Below, one piece after another: positions 24,397-34,036 of a DNA stretch of 64,000 nt. Numbering within the stretch: position 1 is the first letter of the stretch; every line of letters begins with the position of its first letter. The notes beneath the pieces are model-generated. The model was not told the DNA's origin. It did not search any database and saw only the letters and a list, made by a program, of their open reading frames with translations. A program made the position numbers and the translations under genes. Source of the DNA: Sphingobacterium multivorum (GTDB taxonomy: Bacteria > Bacteroidota > Bacteroidia > Sphingobacteriales > Sphingobacteriaceae); contig NZ_CP154261.1 of assembly GCF_039511225.1 (NCBI RefSeq), positions 2,914,001 through 2,978,000 on the forward strand, in the 5' to 3' direction.

Positions 24397-24407
24397 TTCA
24401 CGTTGTA

Positions 24408-25220
24408 TTAACAATCAAACTGTTCTTCTGCATCAAAAATCAATGGATTGCCATGATTGGAAAGCAGCAGTAATAGCGCCTCTTCCTCATAATTCCTTGG
24501 ATTGGAAAAAATAAAATCCAGCGCGCCATCCCGGTCAATATCTCCAACAAATAATGTCCTCATAAATACATGGTCATATTGATCTACCTGAAAAATTGTC
24601 TTTTCTTTATCTCCGTTAGTTGGGCAATAGTTGAGTTTATAATTGGCAACCTCATGAAATACTTTCTCGTGACCGTTTTCGTCGGTTTGCACTTCAGTCG
24701 ATCTAATATCACCCACTGCTTTGAGGTTAACTTTTTGGTTTTTAAAAGTATACTGTACAGATTCTTTTGGCCAGATTTCGGCCTGATTTATTTTGACATG
24801 TTCAATAAGACCAGGCTTAAGTCCGCTTAACTTCAAGAATAACAATGAATTTCTGCGTGATTCGACACTCTTAGACGGTACCTGAGCACACTCGTCAAAA
24901 CCATCTTTAATCACATAATCCGCCTTTGCCAAGTAATATTGTCCACTTTCTTCGTAAAGATCATACCATTCTTTATTTAAGATAACCGTTGGATCTTCCT
25001 TTTCCCAGATACGGTAACTACGAACAAGGAAAATCTGACCTTTAGCAGGGTCTGCTTTTTGGTAAATAGAAGATGTTGTGTCATCCACAGTCGATACCGC
25101 TAAACTGTCTGATACTATTTTTTTATCAGGTCGATCTTGCTGTTGTTTTGTTGTCTGGTTTGAACATGCCTGCAGGGAGAGCAAACCCAATATCAGGCTG
25201 AAGGAAAAAAAAATATTCAT
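24408..25220 (-). CDS. Lipoprotein with FG-GAP/EF-hand-like C-terminus
   Basis: A 270-residue lipoprotein (MNIFFSFSLILGLLSLQAC, Cys19 lipidated). The C-terminal GDIDRDGALDFIFSNPRNYE is a calcium-binding FG-GAP-type loop. Its first codons form the T-rich run following a perfect hairpin at 25,221-25,260, so translation or transcription of its start is probably controlled by that structure. ATG at 25,220 is preferred to the longer frame opening at 25,286, which would cross the hairpin. Confidence 0.75.
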   Translation of the reverse strand: MNIFFSFSLILGLLSLQACSNQTTKQQQDRPDKKIVSDSLAVSTVDDTTSSIYQKADPAKGQIFLVRSYRIWEKEDPTVILNKEWYDLYEESGQYYLAKADYVIKDGFDECAQVPSKSVESRRNSLLFLKLSGLKPGLIEHVKINQAEIWPKESVQYTFKNQKVNLKAVGDIRSTEVQTDENGHEKVFHEVANYKLNYCPTNGDKEKTIFQVDQYDHVFMRTLFVGDIDRDGALDFIFSNPRNYEEEALLLLLSNHGNPLIFDAEEQFDC

Positions 25221-25260
25221 ATACGGTGAATTTTGCTTAAATATATAAAATTCACCGTAT
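25221..25260 (-). terminator. Perfect 14-bp hairpin, terminator overlapping a gene start
   Basis: Arms ATACGGTGAATTTT and AAAATTCACCGTAT around a 12-base loop, 18 bp after the stop of the LLM oxidoreductase. On the minus strand it is followed at once by ATGAATATTTTTTTTT, so the terminator T-run is also the start of the lipoprotein gene. Confidence 0.7.
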
Positions 25261-25278
25261 ATAAAGTAGTTTGGATTC

Positions 25279-26268
25279 TTAAGCAAGTATTTCTTTCAAC
25301 AATGATAATGAATGGAGACACTTTTCATCATCAAAGATATAGGAAGTCGTCATGATCTCGTCCACTTTGTGATCGTTAACGAATTTTTCTATTTCCGGAA
25401 GGATTTTAGGGCCATCCCCAATAAATGCACAGGAAGCCATACTTTGCACAGCTTGCTCTATCGCGGGAATGCCTTTGTAGATAACTTCTTGAGTAGGTTC
25501 TGAAAGTGGTCTTCTGGTATTTGTCACAATACCAGCGAATAGATTATAGAAGCTTGTTGCTAAGAAATTGGCTTCTTCCGTACTATCGGCGGCGATAACA
25601 TTGACACAGGAAATGAAATATGGTTTCTCCAATGCATTGGAAGGAACAAAATTTCGATGATAGATCATGCTTGCTGAGGCAAACTGTGCCGGAGCAAAAT
25701 GCGTTGCAAAAGCATAGGGAAGACCTAAGCTAGCAGCTAAATAGGCACTATCGGTACTTGACCCGAGTATATAGAGTGGGATGTCCAATCCTTCTCCTGG
25801 AAATGCACGTACTTTTGCGTCGTAGTTGTCTCCACTGAAGTAGCGCTGTAAGTCTTTTACCTCTTGTGGAAACTGAAAGGCTGTATTCAAGTTGTTTCTG
25901 CGTAAAGCCATTGCGGTCAATTGATCAGTGCCCGGTGCTCGTCCTAAGCCAAGGTCGATACGCCCGGGGAACAAGGTTTCTAATGTTCCAAATTGCTCTG
26001 CAATAACTAAAGGAGCGTGATTTGGTAACATAATCCCACCAGAACCCACGCGAATAGAACTGGTATTTGATGCAATATGTTGTATGAGGAGTGAGGTTGC
26101 TGAACTGGCAATATATTCCATATTATGATGTTCGGCAACCCATATTCTTTCAAAATCTAATTTTTCTACATGTTGGGCTATTTTTACGGTGCGAGCCAAT
26201 GCGCTTGCTGTATTCTCTCCTTTTTTGATCGGAGCCAAGTCCAATGCTGATAACGCTATTTTATCCAT
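25279..26268 (-). CDS. LLM-class flavin-dependent oxidoreductase
   Basis: A 329-residue luciferase-like monooxygenase of the MsnO8/YhbW type: [17 protein letters not shown] near the start, [54 protein letters not shown] and [18 protein letters not shown]-dependent TIM-barrel enzyme; substrate not predictable. Cytoplasmic. Confidence 0.9.
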   Translation of the reverse strand: MDKIALSALDLAPIKKGENTASALARTVKIAQHVEKLDFERIWVAEHHNMEYIASSATSLLIQHIASNTSSIRVGSGGIMLPNHAPLVIAEQFGTLETLFPGRIDLGLGRAPGTDQLTAMALRRNNLNTAFQFPQEVKDLQRYFSGDNYDAKVRAFPGEGLDIPLYILGSSTDSAYLAASLGLPYAFATHFAPAQFASASMIYHRNFVPSNALEKPYFISCVNVIAADSTEEANFLATSFYNLFAGIVTNTRRPLSEPTQEVIYKGIPAIEQAVQSMASCAFIGDGPKILPEIEKFVNDHKVDEIMTTSYIFDDEKCLHSLSLLKEILA

Positions 26269-26314
26269 GCATTAAAATTACGGAGAAGTTATTCGACAAT
26301 TGTAATGAAAATGT

Positions 26315-27502
26315 CTAATCTAAAATCCGTTGGGTATGTATGACACTAAGTTGATCATTCACGGTTGTCGTAAAAAATGTGAACGAGTCACCAGCGTTTT
26401 TGATTTTAAATTTCTTTTTGATCTCTTCGGTCTTCAAGGGAAAATTTTTGGCGATGATATCGGAATTCAATGCTCTTTTATTTTTCTTAAAATCTGTAAA
26501 TGATTCCACCTGTTTGATGATGAATGTTTTACCGGGAAAATTTTCGATCTTTTGATCGGAGGTGTAGAGATGGGTGTTTTTATGGAGTTTTTTTACCTTG
26601 AATACTTCGGCAATAGTCTTAAATGCTCCGGCTTTGGAAAGAGCTACATCTGGTTCGTATAAATAGGATAGCGGCCTACTGTAGTCATTTGAAATTGCAC
26701 GTTCATTTTCGTAAGTGAAAGATATAATCTGCTGTTGTTCTTGATATAACCTGACTGCGTGGATGCAAGGTTCAGCTTCGTATCCTTTCTCCTGAACAAA
26801 GATAAGTTCTTTGCAGTCGTTTTGCAAAGAGACGACATAGACGTCCTTAACATGTTGCAGCATGTGTATCGCTGCAGAAATATCTAATAGTGGGGCTAGC
26901 TTACTTATTATCTTGTTGGCATGTTTGAAAAACTCATCCTGCAAGGCAACCAAATTAGGTTCACATTCATCAAGTAGAAACACTTTTTTGTTTTGAACTC
27001 TTCTTGAAGGATCCAAATAGATATAATCAAATCTTCTCTTTGGATCGTTTAGTATATATTCAACTCCATTTGCCGCAATGATCTGAAGATTTTCTGCTTT
27101 CAATATCTTTGCATTATGTTGGGTGATTGCAGCGAGTTCGGGATTGAGTTCGCAGGATGTTACTTGCTTTGCCCGCTTAGAGAAGTAAAAGCTATCAACA
27201 CCGAAGCCACTGGTAGCATCAATTAAATGGCTGTTGTTTTCGATGAGTGAACTTTTAAATAATCCGGTTTTCTCGGAAGAACATTGTTCGAGATTGAGTT
27301 TGGTGGGGAAGTAAATCCCTGCTGTTTCGGCCCATAGTGGAATTTTGCCGCTCGCCCGTTGTCTACCATCGAGTTGTGCTGCGAGCTCGGAAGATGATAT
27401 TCCTTCAAAAGGAGATTTTTTTAAAGCGATTTTAGTCGGAGACTCCAGTTTGTTTCGTTCTAAAAACTGTTGAGCCTCCTCTTGAAGGATTAATGTGTTC
27501 AT
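26315..27502 (-). CDS. Class I SAM-dependent methyltransferase with THUMP-like domain
   Basis: A 395-residue protein. LIDATSGFGVDSFYFSKRAK is the SAM-binding glycine motif, CELNPELAAITQHNA the ribose-binding acid, and FDYIYLDPSRRV a DP-type catalytic loop (DPSR). The C-terminal third, from about residue 290, matches the THUMP-like domain of Bacteroidota RNA methyltransferases. Likely an RNA N-methyltransferase. Its start abuts the aspartate kinase stop (27,502/27,503), so both are probably co-transcribed. Confidence 0.82.
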   Translation of the reverse strand: MNTLILQEEAQQFLERNKLESPTKIALKKSPFEGISSSELAAQLDGRQRASGKIPLWAETAGIYFPTKLNLEQCSSEKTGLFKSSLIENNSHLIDATSGFGVDSFYFSKRAKQVTSCELNPELAAITQHNAKILKAENLQIIAANGVEYILNDPKRRFDYIYLDPSRRVQNKKVFLLDECEPNLVALQDEFFKHANKIISKLAPLLDISAAIHMLQHVKDVYVVSLQNDCKELIFVQEKGYEAEPCIHAVRLYQEQQQIISFTYENERAISNDYSRPLSYLYEPDVALSKAGAFKTIAEVFKVKKLHKNTHLYTSDQKIENFPGKTFIIKQVESFTDFKKNKRALNSDIIAKNFPLKTEEIKKKFKIKNAGDSFTFFTTTVNDQLSVIHTQRILD

Positions 27503-28765
27503 TTATATTTTCTTAACGAGAAGTTGGCAAGTATAGGTATCCTTTAGTTCGCTAATAACTTCTTTATCAACCAAAACGCGATCAATGGTTTCTTGATTAT
27601 AATAACGGATTGTAATGAGTTCTAGCCCAGATTCATACCTGACTTTGAATTTTTGCTCCAGTTCGTTAATTAAGTCGACTAGATTTTTTCCAGTATCATC
27701 GACGGAGACCGTAAAGTTGATCGCCGTATTATGCATCATATTAATTTTAATACGATGCTCATGAAATAGGTTGAAGATGTCTCTCAGATTGTCTTCAACG
27801 ATAAATGAGAAATCCCTCGGGGAGATGGAAATAAAAATCTGGTTCACCTTAAAGATGAAGGAGGGCACAGGTAAAGTTTGGTTTGTACTCTTTATCATTG
27901 TTCCAGGTGAGTCAGGGTCTACAAAGGATCGCACATTTAATGCGATCTTTTTATTCTGAAGCGGCTTGATTGTTTTCGGGTGAATAACCGTAGCCCCATA
28001 ATAGGTAAGCTCGATAGCATCGGTATAAGATAGCTCAGGAATCAACTCGGTTTTCTCAAACCACTTCGGATCCGCATTAAGTACACCTGGAACGTCCTTC
28101 CATATAGTTACATTTTCGGCATTTAGACAAGAAGCAAAAATTGCCGCAGAGTAATCGGAACCTTCACGGCCCAAAGTAGTTGTGAAATTTTCAGAGGTAG
28201 AACCTAAAAATCCCTGCGTAATTACAATATACTCGTCTAGGATGGCTGGCAGTTCGGCACGGATTTTTTCTTCCGTTTTGTTCCAGTCTACGACAGCTTC
28301 GCGATAGGTGTTGTCCGTAAATATATAATCTCGTGCATCTAGCCATTTTACCTTTTCACCAATGAATGCAACGTAAGCTGCAACAATCTTGGTGGAGATA
28401 AGTTCACCCATCGAAACAATTTGATCGAAAAGATAATCATATGAATCTTGAGGTTCTTCCTCTAAAATCCACTCGATCTCCACAAAGCAGTTGGAAATCT
28501 CATCAAATATAGGATGTTTAGCTTCAGGGAATAATTCTTGAAGGATTTGAAAGTGAAATGCTTTCGCCTCTTCGAGTGTCTGAAATTGGTTCCCCGTGTT
28601 GTTAAAATATTCTTTGGTCAATTTCTCTAGAAGGTTCGTTGTCTTTCCCATGGCGGATATGACGACTAACAAGGCGTCGCCTTTGTATTTAGAAATAATC
28701 CGCGCCGAATTTCTGACACTTTCAGCATCTTTTACTGATGCACCCCCAAATTTAAAAACCTGCAT
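27503..28765 (-). CDS. lysC: Aspartate kinase (monofunctional)
   Basis: A 420-residue kinase phosphorylating aspartate at the start of Lys/Thr/Met/DAP synthesis. KFGGASV at residues 4-10, VISAMGKTTNLLEKL, FTTTLGREGSDYSAAIFASC and VYNA-type VTIWKDVPGVLNADPKWF are all present; two ACT-like regulatory modules follow (about 300-420), though shorter than in many LysC, so allosteric control may differ. No homoserine dehydrogenase domain is fused. Confidence 0.9.
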   Translation of the reverse strand: MQVFKFGGASVKDAESVRNSARIISKYKGDALLVVISAMGKTTNLLEKLTKEYFNNTGNQFQTLEEAKAFHFQILQELFPEAKHPIFDEISNCFVEIEWILEEEPQDSYDYLFDQIVSMGELISTKIVAAYVAFIGEKVKWLDARDYIFTDNTYREAVVDWNKTEEKIRAELPAILDEYIVITQGFLGSTSENFTTTLGREGSDYSAAIFASCLNAENVTIWKDVPGVLNADPKWFEKTELIPELSYTDAIELTYYGATVIHPKTIKPLQNKKIALNVRSFVDPDSPGTMIKSTNQTLPVPSFIFKVNQIFISISPRDFSFIVEDNLRDIFNLFHEHRIKINMMHNTAINFTVSVDDTGKNLVDLINELEQKFKVRYESGLELITIRYYNQETIDRVLVDKEVISELKDTYTCQLLVKKI

Positions 28766-28788
28766 TTATTTATTAGTTTAGTTGATTG

Positions 28789-29580
28789 CTAGTTGATACT
28801 ATTAATATAGTGTAATCCTTTTTCTGAAATCAGATGTTTAAATGTTGTATAAGGAATACGTAATTCAGTATTTCCTTCAGCATAAGATTTGATTTCGTAT
28901 ACGTTGTAGTAAAACAGGATGTCGTTTTTTTCAAAAGTGAAGTTATCGGCCAAAGAAAATTTACCGTCTTCAAAAAAGTACTTTCCATTTAGGGAATCAT
29001 CAGCACTTAATCCTTCTTGCTTACGGAAGTATTGCTCGGCGATTTGAACGAATTTATTTTTGTTCTCTTCCTGAATGATATCATTGATTGTAATTGCACT
29101 GTTAGATTGACGATCAAAATTGGAGTACAGCGTGAAATGGTCCCCATGCGCTCCACCAGTATATTCCTCTTGTTTGGTTCTTATACCCAAGAAAACAGGC
29201 GTATTGACGATCACATCAATCTGTAGATCCCGATTCCAGGTTGATGTAGATTTGCCATTATTGTCTTCCACATATTCGTTGTATGAATTTATAAAACGAT
29301 GTGCTGCATCTGCCATGCTTGTGTCGCCTTCAAGATGAACGATACTTGATATGAGGGTATTGATTTTATTTTCTTGGAAAATCGGGTATTTTGCGCGAAA
29401 ATAAGTTGTGTCCAAGCGATCATCTTCTTTTAGAAAATAATTGCTATGCTCATCGATGATTTTTTGACTATAGGAAAGTGTGTCTGTGGGCTGTTTCGCT
29501 ATAGCGGCCTTTTTGTGGTCACTGCAAGCGGACAGAACGCAGCTAATAAATAATACTATTAAAAAAAAGTAAAATCGCAT
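28789..29580 (-). CDS. Lipoprotein with DUF4163/DUF3298 (RsiV-like) domains
   Basis: A 263-residue lipoprotein (FLIVLFISCVLSAC, lipidated Cys). The text YTGGAHGDHFTLYSNFDRQS is the DUF4163/3298 signature shared with the lysozyme-binding anti-sigma RsiV and the PdaC family; a C-terminal DILFYYNVYEIKSYAEG matches DUF3298. Periplasmic or outer-membrane; may bind peptidoglycan-related ligands. Confidence 0.8.
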   Translation of the reverse strand: MRFYFFLIVLFISCVLSACSDHKKAAIAKQPTDTLSYSQKIIDEHSNYFLKEDDRLDTTYFRAKYPIFQENKINTLISSIVHLEGDTSMADAAHRFINSYNEYVEDNNGKSTSTWNRDLQIDVIVNTPVFLGIRTKQEEYTGGAHGDHFTLYSNFDRQSNSAITINDIIQEENKNKFVQIAEQYFRKQEGLSADDSLNGKYFFEDGKFSLADNFTFEKNDILFYYNVYEIKSYAEGNTELRIPYTTFKHLISEKGLHYINSIN

Positions 29581-29601
29581 TGAATTGATGATTCTCGTTA
29601 T

Positions 29602-30054
29602 TTAATACGTGATTGACACATTAATCCATTCGGCATCGAAGTTTGCTTTATATTTTTCATAAAACTTTATAGCTGGCTCATTCCAATCGAGGACCTGCCA
29701 CACCATGCCATGAAATCCACACTGTTTGCCGTAAGCTAAAGTTTTATCAAAAAGCAGCTTGCCTATCCCTAAACCTCGCATTCTTTCGGTAACAATCAAA
29801 TCTTCCAAATAGAGTCTTCTACCTTTCCAGGTTGAATATCGGACATAATATAATGAAATTCCGACAATTTCGCCATCCACTTCGGCAACAAATGCACCCC
29901 AAACGGGATTCTTTCCAAATCCTGCATCTTTAAATTCTTCAAGCGACACGGTGACCTCGTCCGGTGCTTTTTCAAAAATAGCTAATTCTTTAATTAGCTC
30001 AAGCATTTGGGTGCAATCACTTTCAATTGCCTCTCGTATCGTTGTTTTAATCAT
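29602..30054 (-). CDS. GNAT N-acetyltransferase, SSAT-like
   Basis: A 150-residue acetyltransferase. IREAIESDCTQMLELIKELA starts the fold, LEDLIVTERMRGLGIGKLLF is the acetyl-CoA pyrophosphate loop (RGLGIG), and WQVLDWNEPAIKFYEKY the C-terminal motif. The pattern is that of spermidine/diamine or thialysine acetyltransferases. It overlaps the YggS gene by 8 bp. Confidence 0.85.
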   Translation of the reverse strand: MIKTTIREAIESDCTQMLELIKELAIFEKAPDEVTVSLEEFKDAGFGKNPVWGAFVAEVDGEIVGISLYYVRYSTWKGRRLYLEDLIVTERMRGLGIGKLLFDKTLAYGKQCGFHGMVWQVLDWNEPAIKFYEKYKANFDAEWINVSITY

Positions 30055-30739
30055 TGTTTTTGAAGTGTTTGATTACTCTTTTGCCAAATATTGTGCTTCC
30101 AATCCGTACCATTGTCGAACCTTCTTCAATCGCTAGCTTATAGTCTGAAGACATTCCCATGGATAGGATATTGAAATACTCTTCCTTCCGGTAGAAACTT
30201 ACCTTAATTCCATCGAATAACATTTTTAACTCATAAAATTCGGCTTTAATTACCTTTTCATTATCTGTATTGGATGCTATGCCCATTAAGCCACAGATCC
30301 GAATATTTTTTAATTCAAGAAACTCGTCGTCGCGAAGAAGTTCGATTAGTTCAGCATGGTCGAAACCGAATTTTGTTTCTTCTTCTGCAATATATACTTG
30401 CAGCAAACAGTCGATTGTGCGGTTCGCTTTCTGCGCATGTTTGTTAATTTCCTTTAATAATTTTAAAGAATCAACTGACGCAATTAAGCTCACGAATGGT
30501 GCAATATATTTGACCTTATTTGTTTGAAGGTGACCAATCATATGCCACTGAATATCATTAGGTAAAAGAGCGGCTTTTTCGACTAATTCTTGAACATGAT
30601 TTTCACCAAATATACGCTGTCCCGCCTCGTAGGCTTCCATAATGTCCGAATTGGATTTTGTTTTTGAAACTGCTACAAGTTGTACGCCAACAGCCTCGGT
30701 TTCCAATCTTAACGCTTCTAAATTACTAGCAATACTCAT
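30047..30739 (-). CDS. YggS-family PLP homeostasis protein
   Basis: A 230-residue PLP-binding TIM-barrel protein of the YggS/PLPBP family: VQLVAVSKTKSNSDIMEAYE contains the PLP lysine (VSKT), then FGENHVQELVEKA, WHMIGHLQTNKVKYI, GLMGIAS and LSMGMSSDYKLAIEEGST. Non-enzymatic PLP and amino-acid homeostasis. Divergent from the DUF4296 gene. Confidence 0.92.
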   Translation of the reverse strand: MSIASNLEALRLETEAVGVQLVAVSKTKSNSDIMEAYEAGQRIFGENHVQELVEKAALLPNDIQWHMIGHLQTNKVKYIAPFVSLIASVDSLKLLKEINKHAQKANRTIDCLLQVYIAEEETKFGFDHAELIELLRDDEFLELKNIRICGLMGIASNTDNEKVIKAEFYELKMLFDGIKVSFYRKEEYFNILSMGMSSDYKLAIEEGSTMVRIGSTIFGKRVIKHFKNND

Positions 30740-30790
30740 TTCCGATATAGTTTTGATGATGTAAAAAGTGCCAAATGTCGGTGCTTTTTG

Positions 30791-30798
30791 TAAATTTG
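30791..30798 (+). promoter_or_regulatory. Bacteroidota -7 promoter element (TAAATTTG)
   Basis: A TAnnTTTG box lies 14 bp before the chosen ATG of the DUF4296 gene. The -33 element is weak. The same sequence lies upstream of fur. Confidence 0.45.
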
Positions 30799-30812
30799 TA
30801 CAAAACTACAAA

Positions 30813-31583
30813 ATGCTACGATTAATACTGAATCTACTTGCAGTGATTTTTTTATTTGGTTCTTGTATCGGAACTGGGGAGAAAGATATTATCTCCCAAG
30901 GTAAGTTTGTGGATGCATTGACCGAAATTCAACTGACAGACTCCTATCTTAATATTTTACCCATTGATAGCGCACGTAAAGTGATGTTGCCTTTGTATCA
31001 AGTGACCTTTGATAAATATGGATTGGATTCGGTTTCCTTTCGAAAGAACTTAGACTATTATGGTAAGGATGCTGAAGTGATGTCTGCGATATATAAAAAA
31101 GTGGAGGATAATTTAACGAAGGAAAATAAGATTTACGCCGATATAGAACGGAAAAAACAAGATTCAATTCGAACGCGCGATTCAATCCAGAATATGCGTA
31201 TTCAAGATAGCACCAATCGCGTTATGCGTGCACAGCAGGCGTATCAGGAACGAATTGCAGCACTTGTCCATTATCTGCCAAATAAGGCGAAATTCAACTT
31301 TAGAGAAGCTTCTTCCTTGTTTAATACCGACTTTCAAACGAAGACCGGTATGAGCATGAACAGTTATCTCATGAATCAATTGTCGGTCGGTAATTCAAAT
31401 TTACCAATTGAATCGCCTTCTTTACAGAAAGACACGACTTCCCAACTGAAAACACCTGGTACTTCAGTCAAGGATACTGTTGTGACACAAAACCATGTGG
31501 AGCCACAATTACCAACAAATGAATTGGAAAAAAGACCAATTCTTACGCCGCCGCGGCACATCAAGCCACCGACGGAACTTTAA
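30813..31583 (+). CDS. DUF4296 lipoprotein
   Basis: A 256-residue lipoprotein (MLRLILNLLAVIFLFGSC, lipidated Cys). KFVDALTEIQLTDSYLNILP and FDKYGLDSVSFRKNLDYYGK match DUF4296, a Bacteroidota-specific family. The C-terminal third is low-complexity, Pro/Thr/Gln-rich. ATG at 30,813 gives the signal peptide; the frame is open from 30,768. It is 21 bp upstream of mutS2. Confidence 0.85.
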   Translation: MLRLILNLLAVIFLFGSCIGTGEKDIISQGKFVDALTEIQLTDSYLNILPIDSARKVMLPLYQVTFDKYGLDSVSFRKNLDYYGKDAEVMSAIYKKVEDNLTKENKIYADIERKKQDSIRTRDSIQNMRIQDSTNRVMRAQQAYQERIAALVHYLPNKAKFNFREASSLFNTDFQTKTGMSMNSYLMNQLSVGNSNLPIESPSLQKDTTSQLKTPGTSVKDTVVTQNHVEPQLPTNELEKRPILTPPRHIKPPTEL

Positions 31584-31604
31584 CCATCAAAGAATATAAT
31601 TTCT

Positions 31605-33974
31605 ATGGTATATCCAATAAATGCAATTGCTAAACTCGGGTTTTCCGAGATAAAAGATAAAATAAAACAAAAATGCCTAAGCGAGTCTGGGCGTGAATTA
31701 GTTGAAAAAATTCAACCTCAAACCCGGTTTGACCAAATCGACCGATTTCTAAGACAGACCAGCGAGTTTAAGGATCTTCTGATGAATGATGGCGCATTTC
31801 CAGTTGAAAATTTCTTTCCGCTTAAATCCATTATTGAGAAAGCTCGGGTGGAGGGCGCGTTCTTATTTGAAGATGAATTCTTTCGGGTATTGTTATCCCT
31901 CAAGACTGTTTACGCTATTATCCGCTATTTTAATGAACGGGAAGGACTCTATCCTAATCTAGAGGTCTTGTTTGAGCATTTACCGATTGAGAAGGGGATT
32001 ATTCGCGATATCGAAATGGTCATTGACGAGCGTGGAAAGCTTAAAAATAATGCTTCCCGATTACTATTGGAAATAACCCAACAGATTCAACGGGCAGAAC
32101 AGGAGGCGCTTAAACGTATCAATAGTATCTTTAAGAGCGCACAGGACAGTGGCTGGACAGCGGATGGGAATTTGACCATACGGGATGGAAGGCTCTGTAT
32201 TCCTATTCTTGCGGAAAATAAAAGAAAGCTCAAAGGTTTGATTCATGATGAGTCCGCTACGGGACAAACGGCTTATATAGAGCCTGAAGAAGTATTTCAG
32301 TTAAATAATAAAATTAGGGATCTAGAGTTTGAACGTAGGCGTGAGGTCATCCGTATTTTAGTCGAACTAACGGACAAGGTCCGGCCACATATTCCGCTCT
32401 TGCTTTCCTATCACAGCCTATTAACCAAAGTAGATTTTGTGCGAGCGAAAGCACTTTTTGCCTTGGATATTGAGGCGGAGATGCCCGAGTTATCGAAGGA
32501 GGCTGAGATTAATTTGGTCAATGGTCGACACCCGCTTCTATTGCTGAATCAGCATCATATTGTTGTTCCATTGAACATTCAAATCGATCATATTCAGCGT
32601 ATTATTGTTGTATCGGGGCCGAATGCTGGTGGGAAATCTGTGTGTATGAAAACGGTTGGTCTTTTGCAAATCATGGTGCAATCGGGCTTATTAATACCAG
32701 CGGAACCAACAAGTAAAGTCGGTGTTTTTAAGCAGATATTTGCAGATATAGGGGATGATCAATCCATTGAAAGTGACTTAAGTACCTACAGTGCGCATCT
32801 ATCCAAAATGAAATATTTTACAGAGTTTGCAAATGGACGTACTTTGGTACTGATCGATGAGTTTGGAACCGGTACCGACCCTTTGTTTGGTGGACCTATT
32901 GCTGAGGCTGTATTGGAATCCCTTAACAAAAAACAAATCAGGGGAGTTGTGACCACCCACTATTCAAATCTCAAAGTTTTTGCCAGCAATACGACAGGTC
33001 TGGAAAATGCTTCAATGTTATTTGATAATCGCGAAATGAAACCGATGTATATCCTACAAATTGGTAAGCCAGGAAGCTCTTATGCTTTTGAAATCGCACA
33101 GAAAATAGGATTAGGTAAGGATATTTTGGAGTCTGCTAAAAGTAAAATTGGTGTTCAGCAGAAGAAGGTAGATACATTATTGATCGATCTTGAGCGAGAA
33201 AAGAAGGAGGTGTTTGATACAAAAGTTGCTATTAATAAGCGTGAAAAGGAACTGGAGTCAATTAAATCGGATTATTTGGAATTACAAAGTTATTTAGAAG
33301 AAAATAAACGTGTAATTTTGAAGAAGGCGAAAGAGGAAGCGCAGCAAATTATTAAAAGTTCGAACAAGCTAATCGAAAATACGGTAGCGCAGATCAAATC
33401 TGCAAAAGCAGATAAGGAGAAAACTCGTGAGTTGCGCAGCAATTTGGATAAGGCACTTCAAGCTGTTCTTCCCAAAGAGCAAAAACCAGTAAAACAAATC
33501 GTCAACGAGAAAACACCGGAATCCACTGTATTAAATATTGGGGATTGGGTGCAAATTATTGATAATGGAGCTGAAGCGCAGATTGTCGAAATTGCAAAGA
33601 ACAACCTTATTCTTGCCATGGGTGAACTGCGTACTGTTCAAAAGCGAAAGAATGTGATTAAACTCGAGGGACGGGAAGGGAAGAAGTCTGCAAAAAGTCT
33701 ATCAAAATCATTATCTTCCAGTAGTGTAGCTGATTTCAAGCCAGAACTTGATTTAAGAGGCATGCGCACAGAAGACGCACTGCATGAATTAGAACGTGTT
33801 CTGGATCGGGCCGTCATGATAGGTTACCCGTCCTTAAAAATTATTCATGGTAAAGGCGATGGTATTTTGCGCAAATTTATTCGCGACTACCTTCGTAAAT
33901 ATAGCCATGTAAGTCGTTTTGAGGATGAACACCAAGATCGTGGGGGCGATGGTATAACTTACGCTTATCTATAG
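31605..33974 (+). CDS. mutS2: Endonuclease MutS2
   Basis: A 789-residue ATPase/nuclease that suppresses recombination and rescues collided ribosomes in relatives. Walker A GPNAGGKSV (near residue 344), DDQSIESDLSTYSAHLSKMK, Walker B LVLIDEFGTGTDP, and THYSNLK are visible; a long Glu/Lys coiled coil (about 510-640) precedes a C-terminal Smr domain (ELDLRGMRTEDALHELER, then IIHGKGDGILRKFIR). Length is normal. Confidence 0.95.
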   Translation: MVYPINAIAKLGFSEIKDKIKQKCLSESGRELVEKIQPQTRFDQIDRFLRQTSEFKDLLMNDGAFPVENFFPLKSIIEKARVEGAFLFEDEFFRVLLSLKTVYAIIRYFNEREGLYPNLEVLFEHLPIEKGIIRDIEMVIDERGKLKNNASRLLLEITQQIQRAEQEALKRINSIFKSAQDSGWTADGNLTIRDGRLCIPILAENKRKLKGLIHDESATGQTAYIEPEEVFQLNNKIRDLEFERRREVIRILVELTDKVRPHIPLLLSYHSLLTKVDFVRAKALFALDIEAEMPELSKEAEINLVNGRHPLLLLNQHHIVVPLNIQIDHIQRIIVVSGPNAGGKSVCMKTVGLLQIMVQSGLLIPAEPTSKVGVFKQIFADIGDDQSIESDLSTYSAHLSKMKYFTEFANGRTLVLIDEFGTGTDPLFGGPIAEAVLESLNKKQIRGVVTTHYSNLKVFASNTTGLENASMLFDNREMKPMYILQIGKPGSSYAFEIAQKIGLGKDILESAKSKIGVQQKKVDTLLIDLEREKKEVFDTKVAINKREKELESIKSDYLELQSYLEENKRVILKKAKEEAQQIIKSSNKLIENTVAQIKSAKADKEKTRELRSNLDKALQAVLPKEQKPVKQIVNEKTPESTVLNIGDWVQIIDNGAEAQIVEIAKNNLILAMGELRTVQKRKNVIKLEGREGKKSAKSLSKSLSSSSVADFKPELDLRGMRTEDALHELERVLDRAVMIGYPSLKIIHGKGDGILRKFIRDYLRKYSHVSRFEDEHQDRGGDGITYAYL

Positions 33975-34036
33975 TCTAAATTGCATGGAGCTGACATGTT
34001 CGAAGCTCCGTGTTTAATCTTTCTGTAAAGTTCGGC

